Below, one piece after another: positions 56,818-64,000 of a stretch of 64,000 nt of DNA. Position numbers and translations under genes: made by a program. Origin of the DNA: Salinibacterium sp. (lineage in GTDB: Bacteria; Actinomycetota; Actinomycetes; Actinomycetales; Microbacteriaceae); NCBI GenBank assembly GCA_025351795.1, contig JANXVG010000036.1, positions 1 to 64,000 of the forward strand, read 5' to 3'. Under the pieces are notes generated by a model. The model was not told the DNA's origin and made no database searches. It saw only the letters and a program-made list of their open reading frames with translations. Positions within the stretch are counted from its first letter, which is position 1, and every line of letters starts with the position of its first letter.

Positions 56818-57624
56818 CTAGTCCCAGTGAAACCCGGCAGGCTCGACGCATGCCCAGCCGACGGTTAGTTCACCAAGGCGCCAGCGAGCTGCGTTGCCAC
56901 GCACCGGCCAGCCATCCCGGCGCATCGCCGTGGCGGTCGCGATCCAACGTTGGCTCGGCCCGTAAACCGACAACGGCGCGTTCACTCGCCAGTGCCGGTC
57001 TAGTGCGCACAGGAAGTCGTGGATGCGCTCACCCGGCACATTGCGATGGATCAGAATTTTGGGTAGCCGTTCAGCCACGACCGAGGGCTGAGCGCTGCTC
57101 GTCGGCGCGGTGAGCTCGGCCAGCCGCAGACTGATCGTGAGAGATTGGGGTCCCGCAGTCGAGGCGTTCACCCAACTGGCCACCCGGCCGAGCTCATTGC
57201 AGGTGCCTTCGACGAGCACTCCGCCCGGCTGCAGACGGTCGATCATGCGGTGCCAGTTGTCGAGCACGTCACCCTCGTCATACTGCCGCAGCACATTGAG
57301 CGCGCGGATGACCGTCGCCGTGCGGCCGGTCGGCAGCGGAACCTCAAATCCCCCACGTCGAAAGCTGACCCCTGCCCGGGCGAACGCTGCCGCCCGCCGC
57401 ACCCGTTCTGGGTCGATCTCGATACCGAGAACCTCAACGTCTGGCCGCACCGCGTGTAAGCGGGCATGTAGCTCGAGTGTCGTTGTGGCGGATGCCCCAT
57501 ACCCGAGGTCGACCACGAGCGGGTCGGCCGCGGTGAGAAAGGCTGGCAGCCCGGCAATCCATCGATCGACGCGCCGTAGACGGTTGGTGCCCGTTGTTCC
57601 CCTGGTGATCTCGCCGATCGGCAT
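56818..57624 (-). CDS. Class I SAM-dependent methyltransferase-like protein
   Basis: The product (268 residues from the ATG at 57624, MPIGEITRG) shows motif I VVDLGYGASATTTLELHARL, a motif II acidic residue in VLGIEIDPERVRRA, and DVLDNWHRMIDRLQPGGVLV. The substrate is unknown. It is convergent with ygfZ (13-base gap) and divergent from gpmA. Confidence 0.85.
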   Translation of the reverse strand: MPIGEITRGTTGTNRLRRVDRWIAGLPAFLTAADPLVVDLGYGASATTTLELHARLHAVRPDVEVLGIEIDPERVRRAAAFARAGVSFRRGGFEVPLPTGRTATVIRALNVLRQYDEGDVLDNWHRMIDRLQPGGVLVEGTCNELGRVASWVNASTAGPQSLTISLRLAELTAPTSSAQPSVVAERLPKILIHRNVPGERIHDFLCALDRHWRVNAPLSVYGPSQRWIATATAMRRDGWPVRGNAARWRLGELTVGWACVEPAGFHWD

Positions 57625-57704
57625 GGCTTCATTCTGCCCTCTAGGCCGCGCCAGCATCCCCGGGCGTGCTTCATGTCGTCGGCGCGCATCGGTACTCTAA
57701 AGCC

Positions 57705-58451
57705 ATGACGTATACCCTCATCCTGCTCCGCCACGGTAACTCAGACTGGAACCAGAAGAACTTGTTCACTGGCTGGGTCGATGTCGACTTGAGCGATCAG
57801 GGCAGGGTCGAGGCGAAGCGTGCTGGCCAACTGATCGCCGCGTTCGAGAAGCAGCCGGATATCCAGTACACCTCAGTGCTGAAGCGCGCCATTCATACCG
57901 CGAACATTGCACTCGCCGAAGCGGATCGCGACTGGATCGATGTCAAGCGCTCCTGGCGCCTCAACGAGCGTCATTACGGCGCTCTGCAGGGCAAAGATAA
58001 GGCGCAGACGCTCGCCGAGTTTGGCGAAGAACAGTTCATGACCTGGCGTCGTTCATTCGACGTTCCGCCGCCGCCGCTCGACGACTCCAGCGAGTTCAGC
58101 CAGGCCCACGATGTGCGCTACGTTGCCATCGACGGCGAGTTGCCCCGAACAGAATCTCTCAAACTTGTGATCGAACGGATTTTGCCCTACTGGGAGTCCG
58201 ACATTACGACGGACTTAGCCTCGGGCAAGACCGTGTTGGTGACCGCGCACGGTAATTCTTTGCGCGCACTCGTCAAGCACCTCGACGGAATCTCAGATGA
58301 AGAGATCGCCGAACTCAACATTCCCACCGGAATTCCGCTCGTCTATGAGCTTGCTGACGACTTCATGCCGTCGAAACCGGGCTACTACCTCGACGCCGAA
58401 GCGGCTGCGGCCGGAGCTGCTGCGGTCGCGGCGCAGGGTTCCACGCGATAG
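57705..58451 (+). CDS. gpmA: 2,3-bisphosphoglycerate-dependent phosphoglycerate mutase
   Basis: GpmA interconverts 3- and 2-phosphoglycerate. It is 248 residues, with [20 protein letters not shown] (phospho-His), [28 protein letters not shown] (catalytic Glu) and [23 protein letters not shown], six bases, ATG at 57705 indicates a leaderless message. Neighbouring phoU-senX3-regX3 is the mycobacterial arrangement. Confidence 0.95.
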   Translation: MTYTLILLRHGNSDWNQKNLFTGWVDVDLSDQGRVEAKRAGQLIAAFEKQPDIQYTSVLKRAIHTANIALAEADRDWIDVKRSWRLNERHYGALQGKDKAQTLAEFGEEQFMTWRRSFDVPPPPLDDSSEFSQAHDVRYVAIDGELPRTESLKLVIERILPYWESDITTDLASGKTVLVTAHGNSLRALVKHLDGISDEEIAELNIPTGIPLVYELADDFMPSKPGYYLDAEAAAAGAAAVAAQGSTR

Positions 58452-59105
58452 CTAGAAGTGCTGCGGAGCCCAGTCGCCCGTCGCCAGATACTGCACCTTT
58501 TTGGCGATCGAGACCGCATGGTCCGCAAACCGCTCGTGGTAGCGCGACGCGAGGGTGGCGTCCACGGTGTCGACGGCTGCACCCTTCCAGGTTTCGCCCA
58601 GCACCTTGTCGAACACGCTGAGGTGCAGCGCATCAATGCGGTCATCGTCATTGCGAATCTCTTCGGCGAGGGCCATGTCTTCGCTCTTGAGCAGTTCGAC
58701 GAGCTTCTTCGCGATCGCAACATCGAGGGCGCCGAGCTCGGAAAATGTGCCGCGAAGGCTCTTGGGCACAACCTTGTCTGGAAAGCGGTACCGCGCGAGT
58801 TGGGCGATGTGTTCGGCCATATCGCCCATGCGCTCGAGTGAGGCGGAGATGCGCAGGGCGCTCACCACGATGCGCAGATCGCGGGCGACGGGCTGCTGGC
58901 GAACCAGGATCTGGATGGCAAGCTCGTCGAGTTCCAACGCGGCGTTGTCGATTTTTTCGTCGTCGGCGATCACCGTTTCGGCGAGCGACACGTTCGACTC
59001 ATTGAACGCGCGCGTGGCGTTTTCGATTGACACGGCGACAAGGCTGGAAATCTCGACAAGCCGATCCTGCACTTCTCGCAGTTCCTGCTGGAATACTTCG
59101 CGCAA
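58452..59105 (-). CDS. phoU: Phosphate signalling protein PhoU
   Basis: PhoU links phosphate uptake to the sensor kinase. The 217-residue product has two three-helix repeats with the metal-binding consensus (ESNVSLAETVIADDEKIDNA, ASLERMGDMAEHIAQLARYR, ATLASRYHERFADHAVSIAK). TTG start with AGGGA eight bases upstream. It faces gpmA and diverges from senX3. Confidence 0.95.
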   Translation of the reverse strand: MREVFQQELREVQDRLVEISSLVAVSIENATRAFNESNVSLAETVIADDEKIDNAALELDELAIQILVRQQPVARDLRIVVSALRISASLERMGDMAEHIAQLARYRFPDKVVPKSLRGTFSELGALDVAIAKKLVELLKSEDMALAEEIRNDDDRIDALHLSVFDKVLGETWKGAAVDTVDATLASRYHERFADHAVSIAKKVQYLATGDWAPQHF

Positions 59106-59170
59106 TTTTTAGATCCCTTCGCTACGGGCACGACGAAACCCGCACGGTTGAAGCAACACTGGCTGCGCGA

Positions 59171-59187
59171 GGTTAACGGCGGGTATA
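59171..59187. promoter_or_regulatory. GTTAACC half-site in the phoU-senX3 intergenic region
   Basis: GGTTAACGGCGGGTATA carries one perfect PHO heptamer on the phoU strand (GTTAACC), with the adjoining 11-base unit poorly conserved. It may allow autoregulation of phoU and senX3-regX3. A TAATCT -10 for senX3 is at 59259-59264. Confidence 0.35.
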
Positions 59188-59271
59188 GCTTGCCTGAACA
59201 AAACCCATACTGTAGCCACCGAAACAACGGCGCGATGCGCCTGAGCCGCAGATGTAACTAATCTAGTCGCT

Positions 59272-60441
59272 ATGGACTCCGCCTGGCTGGTGCCCGTGAC
59301 GCTGGTCTTCGGCGTACTCGTCGGGGCTGGCATCGTCACGATCGTGGTGATTGCCGCGCGCCGGGGTCGGCGCGCGGTGGAGGTCGTGAGTTCGGGAGTT
59401 CCGGATGGCGTCGACCAGGTGATCGAAGCACTCGAGTCTGCCGGGATCGTACTCGATCCGTCAAACAACGTCGTCAAGGCGAGCCCAGGTGCCATGGCCT
59501 TCGGCCTGGTGTGGAACCAGGCGCTTGTGCATCCCGAGCTCGTGAGTCTGGTTGACCGCGTGCGCCGCAACGGCGATCCGATCACCGAGGAACTCACGCT
59601 AGCGCGCGGCCCGTTTGGAGATGCGAACATCTATCTTTCGGTGCGTGTCGCCCGCCTGGGTGCACGCTATATTCTGCTGCTCGCCGAGGACCGCACGGAG
59701 TCGTACCGCCTCGAAGAGGTTCGTCGCGATTTCATCGCCAATATCAGTCACGAACTCAAGACACCGATCGGGGCGGTCGGGCTTCTCGCCGAAGCACTTG
59801 TCAGCGCCTCGGCTGAACCCGATCAGGTTAAGCGATTTGCCAAGCGGCTCACCAAGGAGTCTGAGCGACTGGCACGCATTACCCAGGAGATCATCGAACT
59901 GTCTCGGCTCCAGGCGACGGATGCCCTCACGAAGGCGGACCTGGTCGATGTCGATCACGTGGTGGCCATCGCGATCGATCAGAACCGGGTGGCCGCCGAC
60001 TCGCGCAAGGTTCACCTGGTGGGCGGAGGGGATGCTGGCGCCGAGGTCTACGGTGACGAAACTCTTCTCGTGACGGCGCTGCACAATCTGGTGGCGAACG
60101 CGATCCAGTACTCGCCGAAGGGATCCCGTGTCGGCATCGGTGTGAGCAATTCACATGGCATCGTTGAGATAGCGGTCACTGACCAAGGCGTCGGTATTGA
60201 GGAGGAGGAGGTGGACCGGGTGTTCGAACGGTTCTTCCGTACCGACCCGGCCCGATCCCGACACACCGGTGGCTCTGGGCTCGGCCTCAGTATTGTCAAG
60301 CACGTCGTGCAAAACCATGGCGGCGACATTCGGGTATGGTCTCAACCTGGCAACGGGTCCACTTTTACCATCCGCCTCCCTGAGGCATCCCACGCGACCG
60401 CTGTGTCGCTCACGCCAGAAACCCTCGGAGAAGCATCGTGA
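59272..60441 (+). CDS. senX3: Phosphate-sensing histidine kinase SenX3
   Basis: The kinase (389 residues) has one N-terminal membrane helix (PVTLVFGVLVGAGIVTIVVI), a PAS-like region (70-140), a dimerisation domain with the phospho-His at about 158 (FIANISHELKTPIGAVGLLA), and an ATP domain with N box LVANAIQYSPKGSRV, G1 TDQGVGIEEEEV and G2 GGSGLGLSIVKHVV. It senses phosphate status with PstSCAB and PhoU. It overlaps regX3 by four bases. Confidence 0.95.
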   Translation: MDSAWLVPVTLVFGVLVGAGIVTIVVIAARRGRRAVEVVSSGVPDGVDQVIEALESAGIVLDPSNNVVKASPGAMAFGLVWNQALVHPELVSLVDRVRRNGDPITEELTLARGPFGDANIYLSVRVARLGARYILLLAEDRTESYRLEEVRRDFIANISHELKTPIGAVGLLAEALVSASAEPDQVKRFAKRLTKESERLARITQEIIELSRLQATDALTKADLVDVDHVVAIAIDQNRVAADSRKVHLVGGGDAGAEVYGDETLLVTALHNLVANAIQYSPKGSRVGIGVSNSHGIVEIAVTDQGVGIEEEEVDRVFERFFRTDPARSRHTGGSGLGLSIVKHVVQNHGGDIRVWSQPGNGSTFTIRLPEASHATAVSLTPETLGEAS

Positions 60442-61118
60442 CTCGTATCCTTATCGTCGAAGACGAAGCGTCTCTGAGCGAACCGCTCGCCTACCTGCTT
60501 GGGCGGGAAGGGTATGAGACGAAGATCGCCGCTGACGGGCTGGCCGCGATCGCCGAGTTTGATCGGAAGGGTGCCGACCTGGTGCTCCTCGACCTCATGC
60601 TGCCCGGCCTTTCCGGTACCGAGGTGTGTCGTGAGTTGCGCACTCGTTCGACCGTGCCGATCATCATGCTCACGGCGAAGGATAGCGAAGTAGACATCGT
60701 GGTGGGCCTCGAGCTGGGTGCGGATGACTACGTCACGAAGCCCTATTCGACGCGCGAACTGCTCGCCCGCATCCGCGCCGTGCTGCGCCGCCGGATTGAC
60801 TCGGATGACGATTCCGAGGGGGTACTGGAGGCCGGCGACGTGCGCATGGACCTCGAGCGCCACACGGTGAGCGTGGACGGCATACCGACCGCGATGCCGC
60901 TGAAGGAGTTTGAGCTGCTTGAGATGTTTCTGCGCAACTCCGGCCGTGTACTCACTCGTGGCCAGTTGATCGATCGGGTTTGGGGTGCCGACTACTTCGG
61001 TGACACTAAGACACTCGACGTGCACATCAAGCGTATCCGCTCGAAGATCGAGAAGACGCCGTCAGATCCCATGATGCTCGTGACGGTGCGCGGGCTGGGC
61101 TATCGCTTCGAGGCGTAG
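60438..61118 (+). CDS. regX3: Response regulator RegX3
   Basis: The protein (226 residues) has a full receiver (acidic pair in IVEDE, phospho-Asp52 in LVLLDLMLPG, conserved Lys in YVTKPYS) and an OmpR winged helix (PLKEFELLEMFLRNSGRVLT, WGADYFGDTKTLDVHIKRIR). As in mycobacteria it should activate pst and related genes through GTTCACC-type repeats, which are present before pstS and ppk1 in this window. Confidence 0.95.
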   Translation: MTRILIVEDEASLSEPLAYLLGREGYETKIAADGLAAIAEFDRKGADLVLLDLMLPGLSGTEVCRELRTRSTVPIIMLTAKDSEVDIVVGLELGADDYVTKPYSTRELLARIRAVLRRRIDSDDDSEGVLEAGDVRMDLERHTVSVDGIPTAMPLKEFELLEMFLRNSGRVLTRGQLIDRVWGADYFGDTKTLDVHIKRIRSKIEKTPSDPMMLVTVRGLGYRFEA

Positions 61119-61143
61119 ACGCGGCCGATCGCTTGCGCTCGAC

Positions 61144-61689
61144 TTACGGCGCGTGCGTCGGGGTTGCGGCTGCGCTGGGCGTGCCAACCGGGGTCGATCG
61201 CGGGATGTCTGGCGCCACGAGGTTTTTGTACTCGGGCAGCGAGCCGTCGAGCACGGGCACAAGAGCAGTCTGGCCGGTCTCATTGCCATATTGCACGAAG
61301 ACGGGCAGCAGACCGCCAGCTTTGACGCCGGTACCGATGAGAATCAACTGGCTGCTCGGGTCTTTCGGGTCGTACCCGACGTTGGCGAGCATGCCTTTGC
61401 CGACGACGACGTTTTTCGTCTGCTGCACCACGTTGACACCGTAACCAAAGTTGACCTGCACTGCCTGGTCGCTGCCATTGACGATTGTGAGAATCAGACT
61501 GACGGCGCGGCCGTCTGCTCCAACTAGCGCGATGGCGTTGCGAATCTTGACCTTGCCAACGGTGAGGTTGACCCCGTCGCTTGCGTCATATTGTCGCGTG
61601 GTTTGCTGCACGGCGAAGAATGTGCAGCCAGCGGTGCCCAGTACGAGCGCCCCAGCAACGATGACGGATGCCGCGGCGCGTGCAATCAC
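61144..61689 (-). CDS. LpqE-like secreted lipoprotein
   Basis: The 181-residue product has a lipobox signal peptide (GALVLGTAGCTFF) and a mature region of beta-type repeats (VNLTVGKVKIRNAIALVGAD, VSLILTIVNGSDQAVQVNFG). It has a Pro/Thr-rich tail (STPVGTPSAAATPTHAP). Position head to head with carD matches LpqE of mycobacteria. Function unknown. GTG start after GGAGGG. Confidence 0.85.
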   Translation of the reverse strand: MIARAAASVIVAGALVLGTAGCTFFAVQQTTRQYDASDGVNLTVGKVKIRNAIALVGADGRAVSLILTIVNGSDQAVQVNFGYGVNVVQQTKNVVVGKGMLANVGYDPKDPSSQLILIGTGVKAGGLLPVFVQYGNETGQTALVPVLDGSLPEYKNLVAPDIPRSTPVGTPSAAATPTHAP

Positions 61690-61755
61690 GGAGCCCTCCA
61701 GAACCGAAAACGAACAGTGTGACCAGCTTATCGACCACGGCGCTTCTGCGTCGGC

Positions 61756-61774
61756 TTAGGTAAGCCTTACTAAG
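61756..61774. promoter_or_regulatory. DtxR/IdeR-like iron box between the lpqE-like gene and carD
   Basis: TTAGGTAAGCCTTACTAAG agrees with the IdeR/DtxR 19-bp consensus at about 14 positions. It overlaps the -35 side of an extended -10 (TGG-TAAACT, 61785-61792) reading towards carD. Confidence 0.45.
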
Positions 61775-61818
61775 AGTTCGCTGTGGTAAACTTGTGGTCT
61801 CTGAAAGGACCCCCATAC

Positions 61819-62301
61819 ATGTTGTTTGAGGTTGGCGAGACTGTCGTATATCCCCACCACGGCGCTGCCACCATCACCGAGGTGAAGAAGCGCACCGTCC
61901 GTGGTGAAGAAAAACTGTACCTAAAGCTCAATGTGACCCAGGGCGACCTCACGATCGAGGTTCCCGCAGAAAACGTCGACCTGGTGGGCGTTCGTGACGT
62001 TATCGGCCGTGAGGGGCTCGATAAGGTTTTCGAGGTATTGCGTGCTCCGTTCACAGAGGAACCGACCAACTGGTCGCGTCGCTACAAGGCCAACCTCGAG
62101 AAGCTCGCATCCGGCGACGTCATTAAGGTGTCTGAGGTCGTGCGCGATCTGTGGCGCCGTGACCAAGACCGTGGCCTATCCGCAGGCGAGAAGCGCATGC
62201 TCGCGAAGGCACGCCAGATTCTGATCTCCGAGCTCGCGCTCGCTGAGAAGACTGACGAAGAGAAGGCATCGAACGTGCTCGACGAGGTTCTGGCCTCCTA
62301 G
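61819..62301 (+). CDS. carD: CarD-family RNA polymerase-binding transcription factor
   Basis: CarD stabilises the open complex at rRNA and many other promoters. The product (160 residues from the ATG at 61819, [20 protein letters not shown]) has the N-terminal polymerase-interaction domain, and a helical DNA-binding domain with the conserved Trp ([17 protein letters not shown]). AAAGGA lies nine bases before this ATG; the track start at 61783 is upstream of it. Confidence 0.96.
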   Translation: MLFEVGETVVYPHHGAATITEVKKRTVRGEEKLYLKLNVTQGDLTIEVPAENVDLVGVRDVIGREGLDKVFEVLRAPFTEEPTNWSRRYKANLEKLASGDVIKVSEVVRDLWRRDQDRGLSAGEKRMLAKARQILISELALAEKTDEEKASNVLDEVLAS

Positions 62302-62397
62302 GTCCGTGATCGACTCCGTCGAGAAAGGCCCGCTAGTCGAGCCACTTACCTGCCCGGTAGTCGAGCCGGTCACCGGCCGGCTGATCGGGCAACGATC

Positions 62398-63606
62398 ATG
62401 ACGTCGGAGCACGAGCCGACGGTCGCCGTGATCGTCGTCGCTGCCGGTACCGGCAGCCGTCTTAGCGCGCGCGCGCCTAAGGCGTTCGTTTCGATCGCCG
62501 GCCGCACCATCCTTGAGCGTGCACTCGACCCGGTGTTTGCGATGGTCGTGCCCACGCAGGTAATCGTGGTCGTGCCGGCCGAGCGCCTTGCCGAGGCTGA
62601 ACGGCTGGTTCAGGGAACCGGAGCATGGGTGGTGGCTGGTGGGTCGACTCGACAGGCTTCAGTGGCAGCCGGTGTCGCCGCGATCACCCCGCAGATCGAG
62701 ACGGTGCTCGTGCACGATTCGGCGCGAGCGCTCACTCCTGCCTGGCTCTTCGACTCCGTCGTTGCGGCGGTTGCCGCGACCAATGGTGGCGTGGTGCCCG
62801 GCCTTGATGTAACAGACACCATCAAAGAAGTGGACCCAGCAGCAGAAGTACTGTCCACGCTCGACCGTTCGCGCTTGACGGCTGTCCAGACGCCTCAAGG
62901 GTTTCCTCGTGCGGCTCTCACTGCAGCGTATGCCGTGGCGACCGTTGAGCACACGGATGATGCCGCGCTGTTCGCGGCGGCAGGGCACGCGGTCACGGTC
63001 GTTCCTGGTGACCCACGCGCGTTTAAGATCACCACTCCGTGGGATCTACGGCGAGCTGAGTCGCTGGTTGCCGAAGTGATTCCTAGCGAACTCAACGCGC
63101 GCGTCGCGGGATCGCTGCATGATTCGAACGGCTTCGGCATGCGTACGGGCATCGGGGTCGACGTGCACGCGTATGACGACGCGAGACCACTCTGGCTCGG
63201 CGACGTCTACTGGCCAGATGAGGTCGGGCTCGCCGGTCACTCAGACGGCGACGCGGTCTGTCATGCGCTCTGCGACGCACTTCTGTCGGCTGCAGGACTC
63301 GGAGACATCGGTGGGCGGTTCGGTACCTCGGATCCGCGCTTTGACGGTGCCCACGGAGCCGTGTTCATCCGGGAGACGATCGCGCTCGTCACCGGCGCGG
63401 GATTCACGATCGGCAACATTGCCGTGCAACTCGTCGCCGATCATCCGAAACTTGCCGAGCGCCGCATGGAGGTTGAAAACCACCTGACCGACCTCGTTGG
63501 CGCCCCGGTGAGCGTATCGGCTACTACATCAGACGGCCTCGGTTTCACCGGCAAGGGGGAAGGGGTCGCGGCGATCGCGACCGCGCTGATCCATCACCAT
63601 CGGTAG
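62398..63606 (+). CDS. ispDF: Bifunctional IspD-IspF isoprenoid enzyme
   Basis: A 402-residue fusion catalysing two MEP-pathway steps. Residues 1-230 are MEP cytidylyltransferase (VAVIVVAAGTGSRLSARAPK, VHDSARALTP, QTPQGFPRAAL). Residues 245-402 are MEcPP synthase (IGVDVHAYDDARPLWLGDV, GLAGHSDGDAVCHALCDALL, ATTSDGLGFTGKGEG) with metal-binding Asp and His residues. IspE, the intervening enzyme, is absent. It lies between carD and cysS as separate ispD and ispF do in mycobacteria. Confidence 0.96.
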   Translation: MTSEHEPTVAVIVVAAGTGSRLSARAPKAFVSIAGRTILERALDPVFAMVVPTQVIVVVPAERLAEAERLVQGTGAWVVAGGSTRQASVAAGVAAITPQIETVLVHDSARALTPAWLFDSVVAAVAATNGGVVPGLDVTDTIKEVDPAAEVLSTLDRSRLTAVQTPQGFPRAALTAAYAVATVEHTDDAALFAAAGHAVTVVPGDPRAFKITTPWDLRRAESLVAEVIPSELNARVAGSLHDSNGFGMRTGIGVDVHAYDDARPLWLGDVYWPDEVGLAGHSDGDAVCHALCDALLSAAGLGDIGGRFGTSDPRFDGAHGAVFIRETIALVTGAGFTIGNIAVQLVADHPKLAERRMEVENHLTDLVGAPVSVSATTSDGLGFTGKGEGVAAIATALIHHHR

Positions 63607-63679
63607 CCGCCCGCGACCGGCTGGCGGCAGCCGTGCGCGATCCACCCGCAGCACGCGCCGCTCTCGCTAAACTTGCCCG

Positions 63680-64000
63680 GTGACTGTGCGCCTCTACGAC
63701 TCCAAGGCCCAGGCCGTGACCGACTTCGTTGCCATCGAAGACGGCAAGGTCGGCCTGTACGTCTGCGGACCCACGGTACAGTCGTCGCCCCACATCGGCC
63801 ATCTGCGCTCAGCCCTCGTCTACGATCTGTGGCACCGTTGGTTCAACTATCGCGGTTTCGACGTCAGCCTCGTGCGCAATGTCACAGACATCGATGACAA
63901 GATTCTGGCCTCCGCAGCTGGCGGCACCGAGCAATGGTGGGCGCTCGCATACCGGGTGGAACTCGAATTTACTGCCGCTTATCAGGCGCTCGGTATTCTC
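63680..64000 (+). CDS. cysS: Cysteinyl-tRNA synthetase, N-terminal part (runs off window)
   Basis: The first 107 residues are present: VRLYDSKAQAVTDF, zinc Cys in LYVCGPTVQSSPHIGHLRSA (class I HIGH-type motif HIGH as HIGHL), and VRNVTDIDDKILA. No stop before base 64000. The start is the GTG at 63680; TAAACT ends six bases before it, so the message is leaderless. Together with carD-ispDF this is the usual actinobacterial order. Confidence 0.95.
   Translation, partial: MTVRLYDSKAQAVTDFVAIEDGKVGLYVCGPTVQSSPHIGHLRSALVYDLWHRWFNYRGFDVSLVRNVTDIDDKILASAAGGTEQWWALAYRVELEFTAAYQALGIL

Overview
The window is high-GC actinobacterial DNA, most likely from the family Microbacteriaceae. Evidence for this: a mycothiol synthase (MshD), an orphan GlnR, SenX3-RegX3, CarD next to an LpqE-like lipoprotein, a fused IspD-IspF, a sortase-E type LAxTG surface protein, many GTG starts, and a dense set of leaderless promoters (TANNNT, six bases, then ATG/GTG). 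It looks chromosomal and mostly core. Clear mobile genes, CRISPR arrays and rRNA are absent; there is one tRNA (Lys-TTT).

Layout. 0-1.5 kb: decayed membrane-protein remnant and a DUF2236 oxygenase-like gene. 1.6-13.2 kb: sucCD, a glycerol/dihydroxyacetone module (IclR regulator, aquaporin-type channel, dhaK, dhaL and a very long DhaM-HPr-EI fusion), then DUF6350/PerM-like, purN and purH. As I recall it, the actinobacterial sucCD-perM-purNH order is usually continuous, so the dha module looks inserted. 13.2-18.4 kb: a membrane-fused dimethylargininase, a tiny ORF, and a heterodimeric ABC exporter with one degenerate ATP site. 18.4-21.7 kb: a DUF559 nuclease-like gene bracketed by related palindromes, an alkyltransferase-like protein, a GNAT and icd. 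21.8-30.5 kb: a frameshifted flavin-reductase fragment, then an amino-sugar/chito-oligosaccharide locus (ROK repressor, ABC binding protein and two permeases without an ATPase, ROK kinase, nagB, convergent nagA). 30.5-36.3 kb: LAVTG-anchored beta-helix protein, purU, an MFS transporter and a cytoplasmic GH20 hexosaminidase. 36.3-38.7 kb: ZTP riboswitch, glyA, folD. 38.8-42.8 kb: galK-galT, a divergent DeoR regulator and galM. 42.8-45.3 kb: VIT-type transporter, two hypothetical genes, tRNA-Lys and a structured intergenic element. 45.3-61.1 kb: phosphate and polyphosphate block (pstSCAB, mutT1, ppk1, phoU, senX3-regX3), with glnR-mshD, a nitrobindin-like gene, ygfZ and gpmA in between. 61.1-64 kb: LpqE-like gene, carD, ispDF and the start of cysS.

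How the parts work together. One-carbon and purine genes (purN, purH, purU, glyA, folD) recur, and glyA-folD sit behind a ZTP sensor. Phosphate genes share GTTAACC/GTTCACC motifs that RegX3/PhoP-type regulators would read. sucC and icd share a distinct 18-bp palindrome, which suggests common control of the TCA cycle. The amino-sugar genes form an uptake-to-fructose-6-phosphate route, with the hexosaminidase acting inside the cell. All functional calls come from reading the sequence and from family knowledge; no searches were run.
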